This document shows positions 43,823-52,908 of a stretch of DNA of 64,000 bases, in pieces (the first letter of the stretch is position 1; each line of letters opens with the position of its first letter). The notes under the pieces were generated by a model. The model was not told the origin of the DNA, did no database searches, and worked only from the letters and a program-made list of their open reading frames with translations. Made by a program: the position numbers and the translations under genes. This stretch comes from Gammaproteobacteria bacterium (GTDB lineage: Bacteria; Pseudomonadota; Gammaproteobacteria; Enterobacterales; Alteromonadaceae). The stretch spans positions 121,528-185,527 of the forward strand of contig JAHKAA010000045.1 of NCBI GenBank assembly GCA_018825965.1, read 5' to 3'.

Positions 43823-45630
43823 TAATAAACATCCTTCTGATAACGTTTGGCCTGACGTAAGTCGTCAAAATACTGTTCTGCTTCTTCTGCACTGAAGCCA
43901 GCTTGTTGTTGCGCTATGTCGAGCAGCGCCTGATGTACATCTTTGGCCATTTTATTGCCATCGCCACAAATGTAGAGATAAGCGCCTTGTTGTAACCAGG
44001 TCCAGATTTCTTCTGCTTTTAACCGCAGTTTGTCCTGCACATAGACTTTTTGCGCCTGATCACGGCTAAAAGCCACATCCAGTTTGCTCAGCACACCACG
44101 TTTTAAATAATCCTGCAGTTCCACCTGATACAGGAAGTCCTGAGTAAAATGGGGGTTACCAAAAAACAGCCAGTTTTGACCTGTAGCACCAGCCTGATCC
44201 CGCTCTTGCAAAAAAGCACGGAACGGCGCTATGCCTGTACCAGGGCCTATCATAATGACCGGAGTTTCATGGTCCGGCAGACGGAAGTTGTCGTTGTGTT
44301 CAACAAAAACTTTAAGCGCAGCCCCTTCTTCCAGCCGCTCAGCCAAAAAGCCTGAAGCCCCACCTAAATGAGTACTGCCAAAAGCGTCGTAACGCACTAC
44401 GCCCAGAGTTAAATGCACTTCATCACCCACTTCAGCCTGAGAAGAGGCAATGGAATACAAACGAGGTTGCTGTTTACGCAACGCATCCACTAATTGCTGC
44501 GCTGTTAGAGGCGCTGGGTTTTGTAAAATCACATCCAGCGTCTGACGCTTGTCCAGATACTGCCGCAACGCCGTTTTATCTTTCACCAGCTCCAGCAATT
44601 CACTGTTGGCTGTGGCCTGTGCGTATTTTTCGACAAAACTCGGGTAAGACTGAGTCAGCTCCAGCTGTTCAGTTAACGCAGTTCTTAAGCTGTATGTCTG
44701 ACCAGCTAACTGCACTTGCGTAGCGCCATTCAAACCAGTTGCAGCCAAAATAGCGTCTACAGCTTTATCGTCATTCAGGAAATACACACCCAGTGCATCA
44801 CCAGGCTGATAGGTAATTCCTGAATCTGCTAAGGAAATTTCGATATGACGCACATCTTTGGTTGAATCACGGCCAGTGATCTTCTGATTAACAGATAACT
44901 CAGCCAGATAAGGAGTTTCTTTGTTATAAGCACTATCGTGACCCGCTGTGGCTGTGGCGCCTGGCCATGCAATCACCTCGGCTGAGTTGCCGGCAGATTG
45001 CTTTAATTCTGGTGCAAAAGCCTGAACCGCAGTTTCAGTCCAGCTTGCAGCCAAAGCGGCGTAATCCACATCCAGATCTGCGCGGGCATGCAAACGTTTT
45101 GCGCCTAAAGCAGCTAACTGTTCGTCAAAGTCGATCGCTGTTTTACAGAAAAATTCATAGCTGGTATCACCTAAACCCAAAACGGCATACTGCAGGCCAT
45201 CCAGTTTAGGTGCTTTTTTGCTGAATAAAAATTTGTGAAAAGCCACAGCACTTTCTGGCGGCTCACCTTCACCATAAGTGGAGGTCACAATCAGCAGGTA
45301 TTTTTCTTTGGCTAATTGGGTGGTTTTATAGCTGCCGATATCAGTCAGCTTGACACTCATGCCTTGCTGCTCAGCTGCAGCTTTAATTTTAGAGGCCACA
45401 GCTTTGGCATTGCCGGTTTGTGAGCCATATAAAATAGTCAGCACAGCACTTTCGTTGCCCTGTTGTGCAGCAAGCGGAGCCTGACCACCAGCCAGTTGAG
45501 CAGCTGCCGCCAGATAACCACTGACCCAGGCCTGCTGAATAGGATTAAGCTGGCTGACCAAAGACTGTAAATCCTTGATTTGTTGAGCGGACAAAGGACT
45601 GGCCTGAGCAGCTAAAGACGCGAATAGCAT
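43822..45630 (-). CDS. cysJ: sulfite reductase flavoprotein (alpha) subunit
   Basis: 602 residues. An NADPH-dependent diflavin reductase that feeds electrons to CysI. The N-terminal flavodoxin domain (about 65-200) has ILYGSQTGNAKAVA and STYGEGEPPESA; the FAD and NADPH domains have RLYSIASSQAE, MIGPGTGIAPFRAFLQER and the C-terminal YFDDLRQAKRYQKDVY. It is the first gene of cysJIH. The start at 45630 lies about 32 bases downstream of a promoter with a met-box-like operator. Confidence 0.97.
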   Translation of the reverse strand: MLFASLAAQASPLSAQQIKDLQSLVSQLNPIQQAWVSGYLAAAAQLAGGQAPLAAQQGNESAVLTILYGSQTGNAKAVASKIKAAAEQQGMSVKLTDIGSYKTTQLAKEKYLLIVTSTYGEGEPPESAVAFHKFLFSKKAPKLDGLQYAVLGLGDTSYEFFCKTAIDFDEQLAALGAKRLHARADLDVDYAALAASWTETAVQAFAPELKQSAGNSAEVIAWPGATATAGHDSAYNKETPYLAELSVNQKITGRDSTKDVRHIEISLADSGITYQPGDALGVYFLNDDKAVDAILAATGLNGATQVQLAGQTYSLRTALTEQLELTQSYPSFVEKYAQATANSELLELVKDKTALRQYLDKRQTLDVILQNPAPLTAQQLVDALRKQQPRLYSIASSQAEVGDEVHLTLGVVRYDAFGSTHLGGASGFLAERLEEGAALKVFVEHNDNFRLPDHETPVIMIGPGTGIAPFRAFLQERDQAGATGQNWLFFGNPHFTQDFLYQVELQDYLKRGVLSKLDVAFSRDQAQKVYVQDKLRLKAEEIWTWLQQGAYLYICGDGNKMAKDVHQALLDIAQQQAGFSAEEAEQYFDDLRQAKRYQKDVY

Positions 45631-45661
45631 AAAGACACCACAGATAAGCTAAGTTACCGCC

Positions 45662-45692
45662 ATTTTAGCCGTCTAAATGGATAAAAAGTAAA
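45662..45692 (-). promoter_or_regulatory. promoter of cysJIH with a met-box-like element
   Basis: On the minus strand TTTACT or TTACTT and TAAAAT (45667-45662) form a plausible promoter with an 18-19-base spacer. The spacer ends with TTTAGACGGC, so the 16-base word TTTAGACGGCTAAAAT differs at only two positions from TTTAGACGTCTAATAT in the cysG promoter. Only one of the two possible met boxes is close to consensus here (AGACGGCT). Confidence 0.55.
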
Positions 45693-45826
45693 TAACCCTT
45701 CTCTCTGCTTTATGCTTTTTAGTTATTAAAATAAGTTTTTCATTAATAACCACAAAATCATATGACTTCTTGCCCTTATCAGCACTGGTTGTTAGCATGG
45801 CTTGAATCTGTTCATGGAGTTGCGCA

Positions 45827-48706
45827 GTGTCTGTGAAGTCGCTTTTTTTCTGGTTGAATCTGCTTCTGCTGCTTTTACCTCTGATGGCACAAAGCCAACA
45901 GCAGGTGGAAATGGCTACTGCATCTGAGCGTCAGCAACTGCAGCAACAGCTTGCACAAAGTACAGACCCTACCCAGCGGCTGACTCTGCTGGTTCGGCTG
46001 ACCGAAGTATTTGTGACCCAAGACCCGGCTTTAAGCCTGAGCTACGCCACAAAGTGGCTGGAACTCAGCACAGACAGAGAAAGCGCCGATTATCACAGAG
46101 TACTGCTGCAGCAAACCACAGCTTATATGTTGTTGGGTAATTATCAAAAAGCTTACCAAAGCAGTCTTGAAACCGAACGTTTAGCCCGCACTCAAAACGA
46201 TACCAGACAATTATTTAATGCACTCCGACGACAAGCGGATAACCTGAACCGTTTAGGCCAATCCGACAAAGCCCTGCCCAAAGCTCTGGAAGCTATGCAA
46301 ATTGCTATAGATGCCAATAACGCTGTGCCATTGCAAATCATCCGTTATGATCTGGCCTTTATCTATTTGAACCTGTATGCCTACCCACAAGCCATTCAGA
46401 TTGCCAGCGATGGTCTTGATCTGGCGATGACAGGAGATGACAGCAACCGTCAGGCCAATTTTTTACATCTGCTGGCCGAAGCAAGCCGTTTGTATCAGCA
46501 GTATCAGGCAGCGGAAGACTTTGCCCGCAAAGCACTGGAACTGCGTTTGAGCCGGCAAGAGCAGGCTTTGGTTGCCTTATATCACCTGAGTCTGGCCCGC
46601 AGTTTATTGCCTCAGCGTAAATATCAGGAAAGTGAACAGCAGTTGCAGCTGGCATTGCTTGCAGCACAGCAAGTGAACAACGCCATTGAACAGGCGGATG
46701 CACTGCAGAGCTTAGCCTGGTTGGACTTACATTTTGGCCGTATTGACCAGGCCAACAGCAGATATCAACAAATCACCCAACTACTGCAAACAGAAGAACA
46801 TCAAGCCAGCTTCCGCCGTTTCAGCCTGCTGCATTTATCTGATTTACTTGAGTTTTCCTTAGAGCAACAAGCCTCGGCTTTGTATAAAAAGCTGGCTTTG
46901 CATGAGTCCCATTTTAGCGAACCTCAGTTGCTGCTGGATTACTGGCAGGTCACAGCTCAGGTTGCACACTTTAATCAGCAGTACCAGCAAGCCTACAAGG
47001 CTTTAGATCAGCTGCGGCAGTTACAACAATCCTTGTTTGATGACAAAACCCATAAACAGGCACTGGTTATTTCCAGTGAACAACACAAAAGCTTGCTGGA
47101 GCGAGATCTGCAGCAAGCCTCTCAACAAAATCAGTTAGATAAACTGAATCATCAGCATCAGAAAAATATGCTGATACTGTTTTCTGTGGGCGCTTGTTTA
47201 GCCCTGGCTTTGCTGCTGTCGTTGTTTTACCACAAGTCACGGCGTAACCGCCTGCTGCTGCAAAAACAACAGGAAATGGCGCAACAAAAAATTGCCGTAA
47301 AAAATGAATTTATTGCTACTTTGGGCCATGAAATACGTACTCCCCTGCAAGGTATAGATGCTGTATTGGCTCAGGTGCTGCCAGAAATTGAACAACAAAG
47401 CAGCCAGCAAAAAATACAACTGGCACGCCGCTCTGTCTGGTCTCTGGATAATATTATTAACAACATTCTGACCAGCAGCAGGCTGGATTATGGCGTTTAT
47501 CAACCCGTGGATCAGCAAGTGGTGCTGGCCGAATTATTAGGCAGGCTGCATGACTTACTTGAACCTTTGGCCAGCAACAAAGGGCTGAAATTAAGCTGTT
47601 CACTGGCCTCCAATGTGCCTGGCCTTTTATTGCTGGATGAAAACTTACTGACCCAACTGCTGACCAATCTGATTTCTAATGCAGTGAAATACACCAAACA
47701 AGGTGAAATTGAAGTCAGAGTGGAGTTGTTAAACCAAAAAGACTCCAGGCTACAGCTGTTATTTAAAGTGCGGGATACCGGAGTGGGTTTAACGACCATA
47801 CAAGTAAGCCAGTTATTGCGCGGCGAGCGCCTGAATCAACAGCGCACTTTGCAGGCAGGGCCAGGCCTTGGCATGCTGGTATGCCAAAAGTTACTGCAGC
47901 AACTGGGCTCAGCACTGGACATCCAATCCGTTCCTGGGTTTGGAACAGAAGTCAGTTTCAGCCTGCAGTGTCAGGCCTCGGCTTTATTACCTGTGACTCC
48001 GGCAGCGGCCACAGAACAACATCATGCTTTGGTCGTCGAAGATGATGAGTTGTGCCGGCTTAGTCTGGAGCAAGTGTTAACAGAGTTAGGCTTTGAGGTG
48101 ACCACAGCATCCAGCCTGCTGCAGGTAAAACAATTACCACAACAGCTTTGGTCATGGGTATTTTTAGATGGTCAGTTGGAAGACGCCGATGCTTTGCAAA
48201 GCATACAACAGCTGGAGCAACAACATCAGGTGGATGAGCAAAGCCGTTTTGTACTGGTGACTGGTTCAGCTTCAGCCCAGACTCTGCCTCAGATCAGCGC
48301 TCTGCTATCTAAGCCGTGGCGGCGTGAACAATTGCAGGCTCTGATCGCTCAACTGGCTCAGTTACCTCCACTTAAGCCTTTGTATCAAATCGATTATTTA
48401 CAGCAAGCTTTGCTGGCTCTGAACACTGAGCAACGCCGAAAGCTGAAAGCGAATGTGCAGCAGCAACTTGCCACTTTGCAACATGAATTAACCCAGGCAA
48501 CACCGGACCCTAAAGTATTTCATCGTCTGATCGGCAGTATGGGCCAACTGGGGCTAATGCGTTTAAGCCAGCTTTGCCGGCTGATGGAGCAACAACTGCA
48601 TCAGAATAAAAAACCCGAGCCCTGGCTCAACAACCAGTTGCAGCAATGTTTACAGCAAAGCCAACAAGCATTGATGCTGTTGTTTGAACGCTATAACCAG
48701 CAGTAA
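45827..48706 (+). CDS. TPR-containing hybrid sensor histidine kinase
   Basis: 959 residues. After a signal/anchor segment come about 350 residues of helical tetratricopeptide-type repeats (about 40-420) in the periplasm, a membrane helix (about 443-465), then HisKA with His501 in GHEIRTP, an ATPase domain (NLISNAVKYTKQG, DTGVGL, GPGLGMLVCQKL), a receiver domain with Asp781 in FLDGQ and a C-terminal HPt-like helix bundle with His899 in FHRLIGSMG. In most HPt domains the residue three after the His is Lys (H-x-x-K-G); here it is Ile. The GTG at 45827 has GGAG seven bases upstream. No response regulator is adjacent. Confidence 0.88.
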   Translation: MSVKSLFFWLNLLLLLLPLMAQSQQQVEMATASERQQLQQQLAQSTDPTQRLTLLVRLTEVFVTQDPALSLSYATKWLELSTDRESADYHRVLLQQTTAYMLLGNYQKAYQSSLETERLARTQNDTRQLFNALRRQADNLNRLGQSDKALPKALEAMQIAIDANNAVPLQIIRYDLAFIYLNLYAYPQAIQIASDGLDLAMTGDDSNRQANFLHLLAEASRLYQQYQAAEDFARKALELRLSRQEQALVALYHLSLARSLLPQRKYQESEQQLQLALLAAQQVNNAIEQADALQSLAWLDLHFGRIDQANSRYQQITQLLQTEEHQASFRRFSLLHLSDLLEFSLEQQASALYKKLALHESHFSEPQLLLDYWQVTAQVAHFNQQYQQAYKALDQLRQLQQSLFDDKTHKQALVISSEQHKSLLERDLQQASQQNQLDKLNHQHQKNMLILFSVGACLALALLLSLFYHKSRRNRLLLQKQQEMAQQKIAVKNEFIATLGHEIRTPLQGIDAVLAQVLPEIEQQSSQQKIQLARRSVWSLDNIINNILTSSRLDYGVYQPVDQQVVLAELLGRLHDLLEPLASNKGLKLSCSLASNVPGLLLLDENLLTQLLTNLISNAVKYTKQGEIEVRVELLNQKDSRLQLLFKVRDTGVGLTTIQVSQLLRGERLNQQRTLQAGPGLGMLVCQKLLQQLGSALDIQSVPGFGTEVSFSLQCQASALLPVTPAAATEQHHALVVEDDELCRLSLEQVLTELGFEVTTASSLLQVKQLPQQLWSWVFLDGQLEDADALQSIQQLEQQHQVDEQSRFVLVTGSASAQTLPQISALLSKPWRREQLQALIAQLAQLPPLKPLYQIDYLQQALLALNTEQRRKLKANVQQQLATLQHELTQATPDPKVFHRLIGSMGQLGLMRLSQLCRLMEQQLHQNKKPEPWLNNQLQQCLQQSQQALMLLFERYNQQ

Positions 48707-48782
48707 AGAGTGTGAAAGGTTATTCAGTGGTGATTCAGAGCACATCAAGCAGCATGACGGTTTTCATCTTAGTGGGGTTGTT

Positions 48783-49574
48783 ATGAAGTATCTCTGTGTC
48801 AGTACATTGCTGTTGTTAAGCAGCCTGAGTTACGCCAATAATCAGTGTGCTTTGACCTTGCAGGACGATTTAAGAGTCAGCCCTTCTGTGGTCAGTATTC
48901 AAAGGGGTGATCAAGAGCTGTGGCGTATTGATACCACAGGCCAGCTGTGGCTGGATCAGCAAAAAAACAACAGCACACCGCAAACACGGCAACACCTCAA
49001 AGCCTATCAGCAAGGCATTCGTAGTCAGGTGACTGCCTCTGCCGCTTTGATGGATGACAGCCTGCAGCTGGCCCGTACTGTGCTTGATCAGAATATTCTG
49101 GCGACCACAGGCCAAAGTCTGGCGGAAAATCCTGAATTACAACAGCCGGTGGACCAACTGGAGCAGCAATTAAATCAACTGGTTCAGCGTCAGGGCGATA
49201 CCATTTATGTGTACGGCAGTCAGCTGCGCTCGGCCGATAAAAATTTAGCCAAAGAAGCAGAGCAACGTATTCAGCAGGCTGTGGCTAAAATCAGTGGTCA
49301 GATGATGCTGACCTTAGGCCAGAATGTGCTGCAAAGCCCGGGTTCTGCCACAGAAAAAATGCAAAGTTTTAGGACTAAAATGCAAAACTTTGGCAGTCAG
49401 TTAAAAACTGATATGCAAAAAAACAGTAAAAACTTACAACAAAGAGGTCAGCAGATTTGTCAGCAGTTAAAAACGCTGGATCTGCTGGAACAACAAATTC
49501 AGCAACAAATCCCGGCTATGTCGCCTTATGATCTGATCGATGGTCAGAGTGAAGGCTATAAACCCGTGATCTGA
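48783..49574 (+). CDS. yggN: YggN-like DUF2884 exported protein
   Basis: 263 residues from the ATG at 48783, which makes a signal peptide (MKYLCVSTLLLLSSLSYA) the N terminus; a longer in-frame extension overlapping the kinase gene is not likely. The protein matches DUF2884/YggN: CALTLQDDLRVSP near the N terminus, ELWRIDTTGQLWLDGQ-type strand, and a long glutamine-rich helical body ending in QQICQQLKTLDLLEQ. YggN is periplasmic; its function is not known. It lies between the hybrid kinase and RidA on the same strand and may be co-transcribed with ridA (15 bases). Confidence 0.82.
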   Translation: MKYLCVSTLLLLSSLSYANNQCALTLQDDLRVSPSVVSIQRGDQELWRIDTTGQLWLDQQKNNSTPQTRQHLKAYQQGIRSQVTASAALMDDSLQLARTVLDQNILATTGQSLAENPELQQPVDQLEQQLNQLVQRQGDTIYVYGSQLRSADKNLAKEAEQRIQQAVAKISGQMMLTLGQNVLQSPGSATEKMQSFRTKMQNFGSQLKTDMQKNSKNLQQRGQQICQQLKTLDLLEQQIQQQIPAMSPYDLIDGQSEGYKPVI

Positions 49575-49589
49575 CCAAAGGGAAAACCC

Positions 49590-49934
49590 ATGATCCAACG
49601 TATAGAACCCAGTAAAAGATACAGCGAAGCAGTGATAGCCAATGGTTTAGTGTTTTTATCCGGTATGGTGCCGGACAATACGGATGCTGGCGCTACAGCT
49701 CAAACCGCTAATGTACTGGCACAAATTGATGCTTTGCTGACTAAAATTGGCCTGACAAAAAGCCGTATTGTTGACACTACTATTTATCTGGCGGATATGG
49801 CGGACTATAACGCTATGAATGCAGCATGGGACTTATGGGTTGCAGAAGGTCAGGCACCTGCCCGAGCTACAGTTGAAGCCCGTCTGGCAGATCCACTGTG
49901 GAAAGTCGAGATTAAGGTCACAGCTGCACTCTAG
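49590..49934 (+). CDS. RidA family (YjgF/YER057c/UK114) protein
   Basis: 114 residues. RidA proteins hydrolyse reactive enamines and imines released by PLP enzymes such as threonine dehydratase. The family pattern is visible: ANGLVFLSGMVPDN, QTANVLAQIDALLTKIGL, IVDTTIYLADMADYNAMNAAWDLW and PARATVEARLADPLWKVEI, with the conserved Arg in PARATVEA that binds the substrate carboxylate. Several subfamilies exist and some lack activity; the conserved Arg suggests this one may be active. GGG-rich ribosome-binding site (AAAGGGAAAACCC) before the ATG. Confidence 0.9.
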   Translation: MIQRIEPSKRYSEAVIANGLVFLSGMVPDNTDAGATAQTANVLAQIDALLTKIGLTKSRIVDTTIYLADMADYNAMNAAWDLWVAEGQAPARATVEARLADPLWKVEIKVTAAL

Positions 49935-50432
49935 TCAGAGTTGTCCCTTGCCTGACTTAAATTCTTTAGCCAGTTGCTGCAGTTTTTCATTTTGGCCAAA
50001 AACTTCAGCAAACTGCGCTACTGTCATTTTCTCTTTATCTGTGACTGGTGTTTTGGCATCCACTGAAGCATCTTCTTTGCAATCAATGGGATACAAAATC
50101 TTACCTATGGTCCACTCAGCTTTGACTATGGCCCCCATCATGGCGGTATGGCCTCTTTTATCACGTAAGCAAGCGTCAGCACCTTGTTTCAACAATACTT
50201 CAACAGCGGCCTGTTGCCCTGCATAGGTGGCCACCATCAAAGCGGTATAACTTTGGTGATTGCGCTGGTCAACAGGAAAACCCTGCTGTAAAAACTCATT
50301 TAACACCAAGGTGTCGCCAGTACGGGCTGCTGCAAAAAAATAGGATGTCAGTTGCTGCAACGGATCCTGTACTTGTTCTTCCGCCAGCACCACACCAGAT
50401 ACCATCAGAAGACTTAGTATAAAACTACGCAT
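49935..50432 (-). CDS. ankB: exported ankyrin-repeat protein (AnkB-like)
   Basis: 165 residues with a signal peptide (MRSFILSLLMVSGVVLA). Three to four ankyrin repeats follow: NHQSYTALMVATYAGQQAAVEVLLKQGADACLRDKRGHTAMMGAI shows the TALMxA...G..AAVEVLLKxGAD pattern. It is directly downstream of the periplasmic catalase gene on the same strand. In Pseudomonas aeruginosa ankB follows katB and AnkB is needed for full KatB activity, so the same partnership is likely. Its stop abuts the stop of the RidA gene on the other strand. Confidence 0.85.
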   Translation of the reverse strand: MRSFILSLLMVSGVVLAEEQVQDPLQQLTSYFFAAARTGDTLVLNEFLQQGFPVDQRNHQSYTALMVATYAGQQAAVEVLLKQGADACLRDKRGHTAMMGAIVKAEWTIGKILYPIDCKEDASVDAKTPVTDKEKMTVAQFAEVFGQNEKLQQLAKEFKSGKGQL

Positions 50433-50461
50433 CTGCTTATCTCCTTCACTGTAATTGAGTG

Positions 50462-50510
50462 CCTGCGAAACTCACTCTGGGTGCAGGACAGAGCATACGA
50501 ATTTCGCAGG
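50462..50510. other. 9-bp inverted repeat in the katB-ankB spacer
   Basis: CCTGCGAAA (50462-50470) and TTTCGCAGG (50502-50510) are perfect inverted copies separated by 31 bases. They could form a hairpin that partly terminates or protects the katB message upstream of ankB. No T run follows. Confidence 0.5.
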
Positions 50511-50567
50511 GCTTTAAAGAAGGTCAGCTGACAGCGACTGCCAGTTGGCCTGCACCAGAGAGAGGTA

Positions 50568-52076
50568 TTACAAAGATTTAGCTATTTGCTGCACTTGTTT
50601 TATGTCGCCATGAACGGCTTTGGTTAAACGAGTGCCATAGTCCGTATCAGCTTTGTAGAAGTGCGCCAGCATTTTATGTTTGATGGCACTGTCTTTTACT
50701 GCCCCTAAATCACCCGACAAATTGCGGATCAGATTGGCTTGTTGCTGCTTATCGAAACTACGGTACAAAGCACCAGCCTGACTGAAGTTGTCCTGCTTAC
50801 TGATGGCTTTTTGCATCACTGTACCCTCCAGCCTGGTTTCCACAGCACGGGCTGCAACCACCAGCGTTTTAGGTTCAACCCGGCTTGGCTCGTAATTGAC
50901 GTTGGACTTGCTATGACCAAAGTTCATAGCGCCATCCTGATTGTGGTTATCCACCATCACTTTGGCTTTGTTGATAGGCAACTGACTATGGTTCACCCCT
51001 AAACGATACAACTGAGTATCGGCATAAGAGAAAATCCGGCCTTGTAATAAACGATCTTCCGACGGCTCAATACCAGGGATCAGATTGGCTGGTGCAAAAG
51101 CCGCCTGTTCGGTTTCTTCAAAGAAATTATCCGGCATACGGTTTAACGTCATAGTGCCCACTTTACGTTCTTTCACCCCAGGCCAGGTTTTAGTGGCATC
51201 CAGAGGGTTAAAGTCAAAATCATCCAGCTGTTCCGGCGTGATCACTTGCACAAACAAGTCCCACTTTGGGTGATTGCCGGCATTGATGTTCTGATACAAA
51301 TCGCGGGTCAGGTGGTTAAAATCCATGCCCTGAGTTTTAGTGACCTGATCAGCATCCAGGGATTTCACGCCCTGCTGACTCTTCCAGTTAAACTTGACGT
51401 AATGCACCTGGCCTTGGTTATTGATGAACTTATAGGCATGCACACCAAAACCATCCATTTCACGGTAACTGGCTGGCGTGCCTAAATCAGAATAAACAAA
51501 GGTCAGCATCTGGGTAGAACCGGGTTCGTGCGACATAAAATCAAAGATCCGGTTTGGATCCTGCATATTGTCGACTGGGGAAGGTTTTAACGAGTGCACC
51601 ATATCCGGGAATTTAATTGCATCCCGAATAAAAAAGACCGGCAGATTGTTCCCCACTAAATCCCAGTTGCCTTGATCAGAATAAAATTTCACTGCAAAAC
51701 CACGGGGGTCGCGCAATGTTTCAGGACTGTGATTGCCATGGATAACAGTAGAAAAGCGCACAAAAACCGGCGTCGTTTTGCCTTGGTTAGCAAAAGGCGC
51801 AGCCAGGGTTAAATCGGATAAATCGTCAGAGGCAACAAATTCACCATGAGCACCAGTACCACGGGCATGCACAACACGCTCTGGAATACGTTCACGGGCA
51901 AAACGTTGTAATTTTTGGATCAGGTGCACATCTTGCAGTAAAACACTGCCGTTGGCTCCTGCTGTAGTGGAATTCTGGTTATCCCCTACCGGAGCACCGT
52001 TGTCTCTGGTTAAGGTATTCGCTTGTACTGTTAAAGATAAACCTAAAGCTAAAACTAAGGCTGATTTATTAAACAT
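50568..52076 (-). CDS. katB: periplasmic monofunctional catalase (KatB type)
   Basis: 502 residues from the ATG at 52076 (GAGGG upstream); the longer frame from 52130 lacks a sensible signal. A signal peptide ending near VQA, then full-length catalase: RIPERVVHARGTGAHGEF with distal His, VRFSTVIHGNHSPETLRDPRGFAVKFY, DAIKFPDMVHS and FSYADTQLYRLGVNH with the proximal tyrosine in the R-x-x-S-Y-x-D-T-Q signature. It detoxifies hydrogen peroxide in the periplasm. The clade-III-like size and export signal correspond to KatB of pseudomonads. ankB follows 135 bases downstream. Confidence 0.94.
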   Translation of the reverse strand: MFNKSALVLALGLSLTVQANTLTRDNGAPVGDNQNSTTAGANGSVLLQDVHLIQKLQRFARERIPERVVHARGTGAHGEFVASDDLSDLTLAAPFANQGKTTPVFVRFSTVIHGNHSPETLRDPRGFAVKFYSDQGNWDLVGNNLPVFFIRDAIKFPDMVHSLKPSPVDNMQDPNRIFDFMSHEPGSTQMLTFVYSDLGTPASYREMDGFGVHAYKFINNQGQVHYVKFNWKSQQGVKSLDADQVTKTQGMDFNHLTRDLYQNINAGNHPKWDLFVQVITPEQLDDFDFNPLDATKTWPGVKERKVGTMTLNRMPDNFFEETEQAAFAPANLIPGIEPSEDRLLQGRIFSYADTQLYRLGVNHSQLPINKAKVMVDNHNQDGAMNFGHSKSNVNYEPSRVEPKTLVVAARAVETRLEGTVMQKAISKQDNFSQAGALYRSFDKQQQANLIRNLSGDLGAVKDSAIKHKMLAHFYKADTDYGTRLTKAVHGDIKQVQQIAKSL

Positions 52077-52181
52077 TATTATGACCCTCTTGGAGTTCGC
52101 TCTATCCTGCAGACACAGAGTAGACTCCAAGGGTCATTTTAAAAAACGAAATAAAACTATCGCATCAATCTAAAAAATAAA

Positions 52182-52340
52182 TTAGATTTTACAGGCACCA
52201 CCAGCACAATCGTCTGATTCATCATCCTGCATAGCAGCTTGTTCTGCCGCTAACTGATCAGCCGCCAGTTGCTTTTGCGCTGTGTTTTTCTCGGCACCAT
52301 CAAAATCCAGATGGTCTAAATCAAAGTCAAATTCGCTCAT
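52182..52340 (-). CDS. 52-residue acidic protein with C-terminal CxxxxC
   Basis: A short gene with GGAG seven bases before the ATG. The protein starts MSEFDFDLDHLDFDGAEK, contains an Ala/Gln-rich central helix (KQLAADQLAAEQAAMQ) and ends DDESDDCAGGACKI. It is strongly acidic, without signal peptide. The last ten residues carry two cysteines separated by four residues, which could bind a metal or form a disulfide. I recognise no family. It lies between katB and the DUF3718 gene on the same strand and appears to be independent. Confidence 0.7.
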   Translation of the reverse strand: MSEFDFDLDHLDFDGAEKNTAQKQLAADQLAAEQAAMQDDESDDCAGGACKI

Positions 52341-52427
52341 GAGTGTGCTCCGTGTTGCTGGGTGTAGCCCGTTACTTTGGGCTACTCTACGCAGTTTTCA
52401 AGCCGGAGCACAGCGTTAAGCGATGAA

Positions 52428-52778
52428 TTAACCGTAGATTTCAACCAAAGCTGCACGACGTTCCTGTTCCGGCATAGCTTTTAATTGCTGAATTAAAGAA
52501 GCAGGTAACTTACGGGCAGAACCACGGGAATAAGCACGAATTTGTGCGTCTGCATCCTGGGACAGTTGTGCAGTCATCGGGTTCAGTAACTTCACGCAAG
52601 TGCTGTGTGCAGGCTTAAAACCCAATTTTTTTGCATAAGCCTGTAATAAATTACCAGCAGTATTCTGAGCCGCCAGTTCACAGTATTCAGTGTTCGAATA
52701 GGTATAAGTTGAAGCGGCCTGAGCCTGGCTTGCCATTAAAGTAACAGCAGCAAATGCAGCAGCAGTGATAAGTTTCAT
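52428..52778 (-). CDS. DUF3718 exported protein
   Basis: 116 residues from the ATG at 52778 (GGGGAA upstream), with signal peptide ending near SQAQA. The mature part fits the DUF3718 family found mainly in Alteromonadales and Vibrio: a cysteine in EYCELAAQNT, a second in HSTCVKLL, and a C-terminal helix PASLIQQLKAMPEQER. Small, probably periplasmic, function unknown. The longer frame starting at 52817 has no signal peptide at its N terminus. Confidence 0.8.
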   Translation of the reverse strand: MKLITAAAFAAVTLMASQAQAASTYTYSNTEYCELAAQNTAGNLLQAYAKKLGFKPAHSTCVKLLNPMTAQLSQDADAQIRAYSRGSARKLPASLIQQLKAMPEQERRAALVEIYG

Positions 52779-52908
52779 TGAGTATTCCCCAGCTTTAAGT
52801 TGATTAACTGCGGGCAATTATTCAGCAATGCCATGACAACTCTGTGTAAGAAAGACGAGAAAAAGCAGAACATAAGCATTAGGAAATCTAATGCTTATGT
52901 TAAAGAGG

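Noticed and set aside
52090..52181. Possible OxyR site upstream of katB (GATTGATGCGATAG)
   Set aside because: Only a partial resemblance to the four-part OxyR motif; not enough to annotate.
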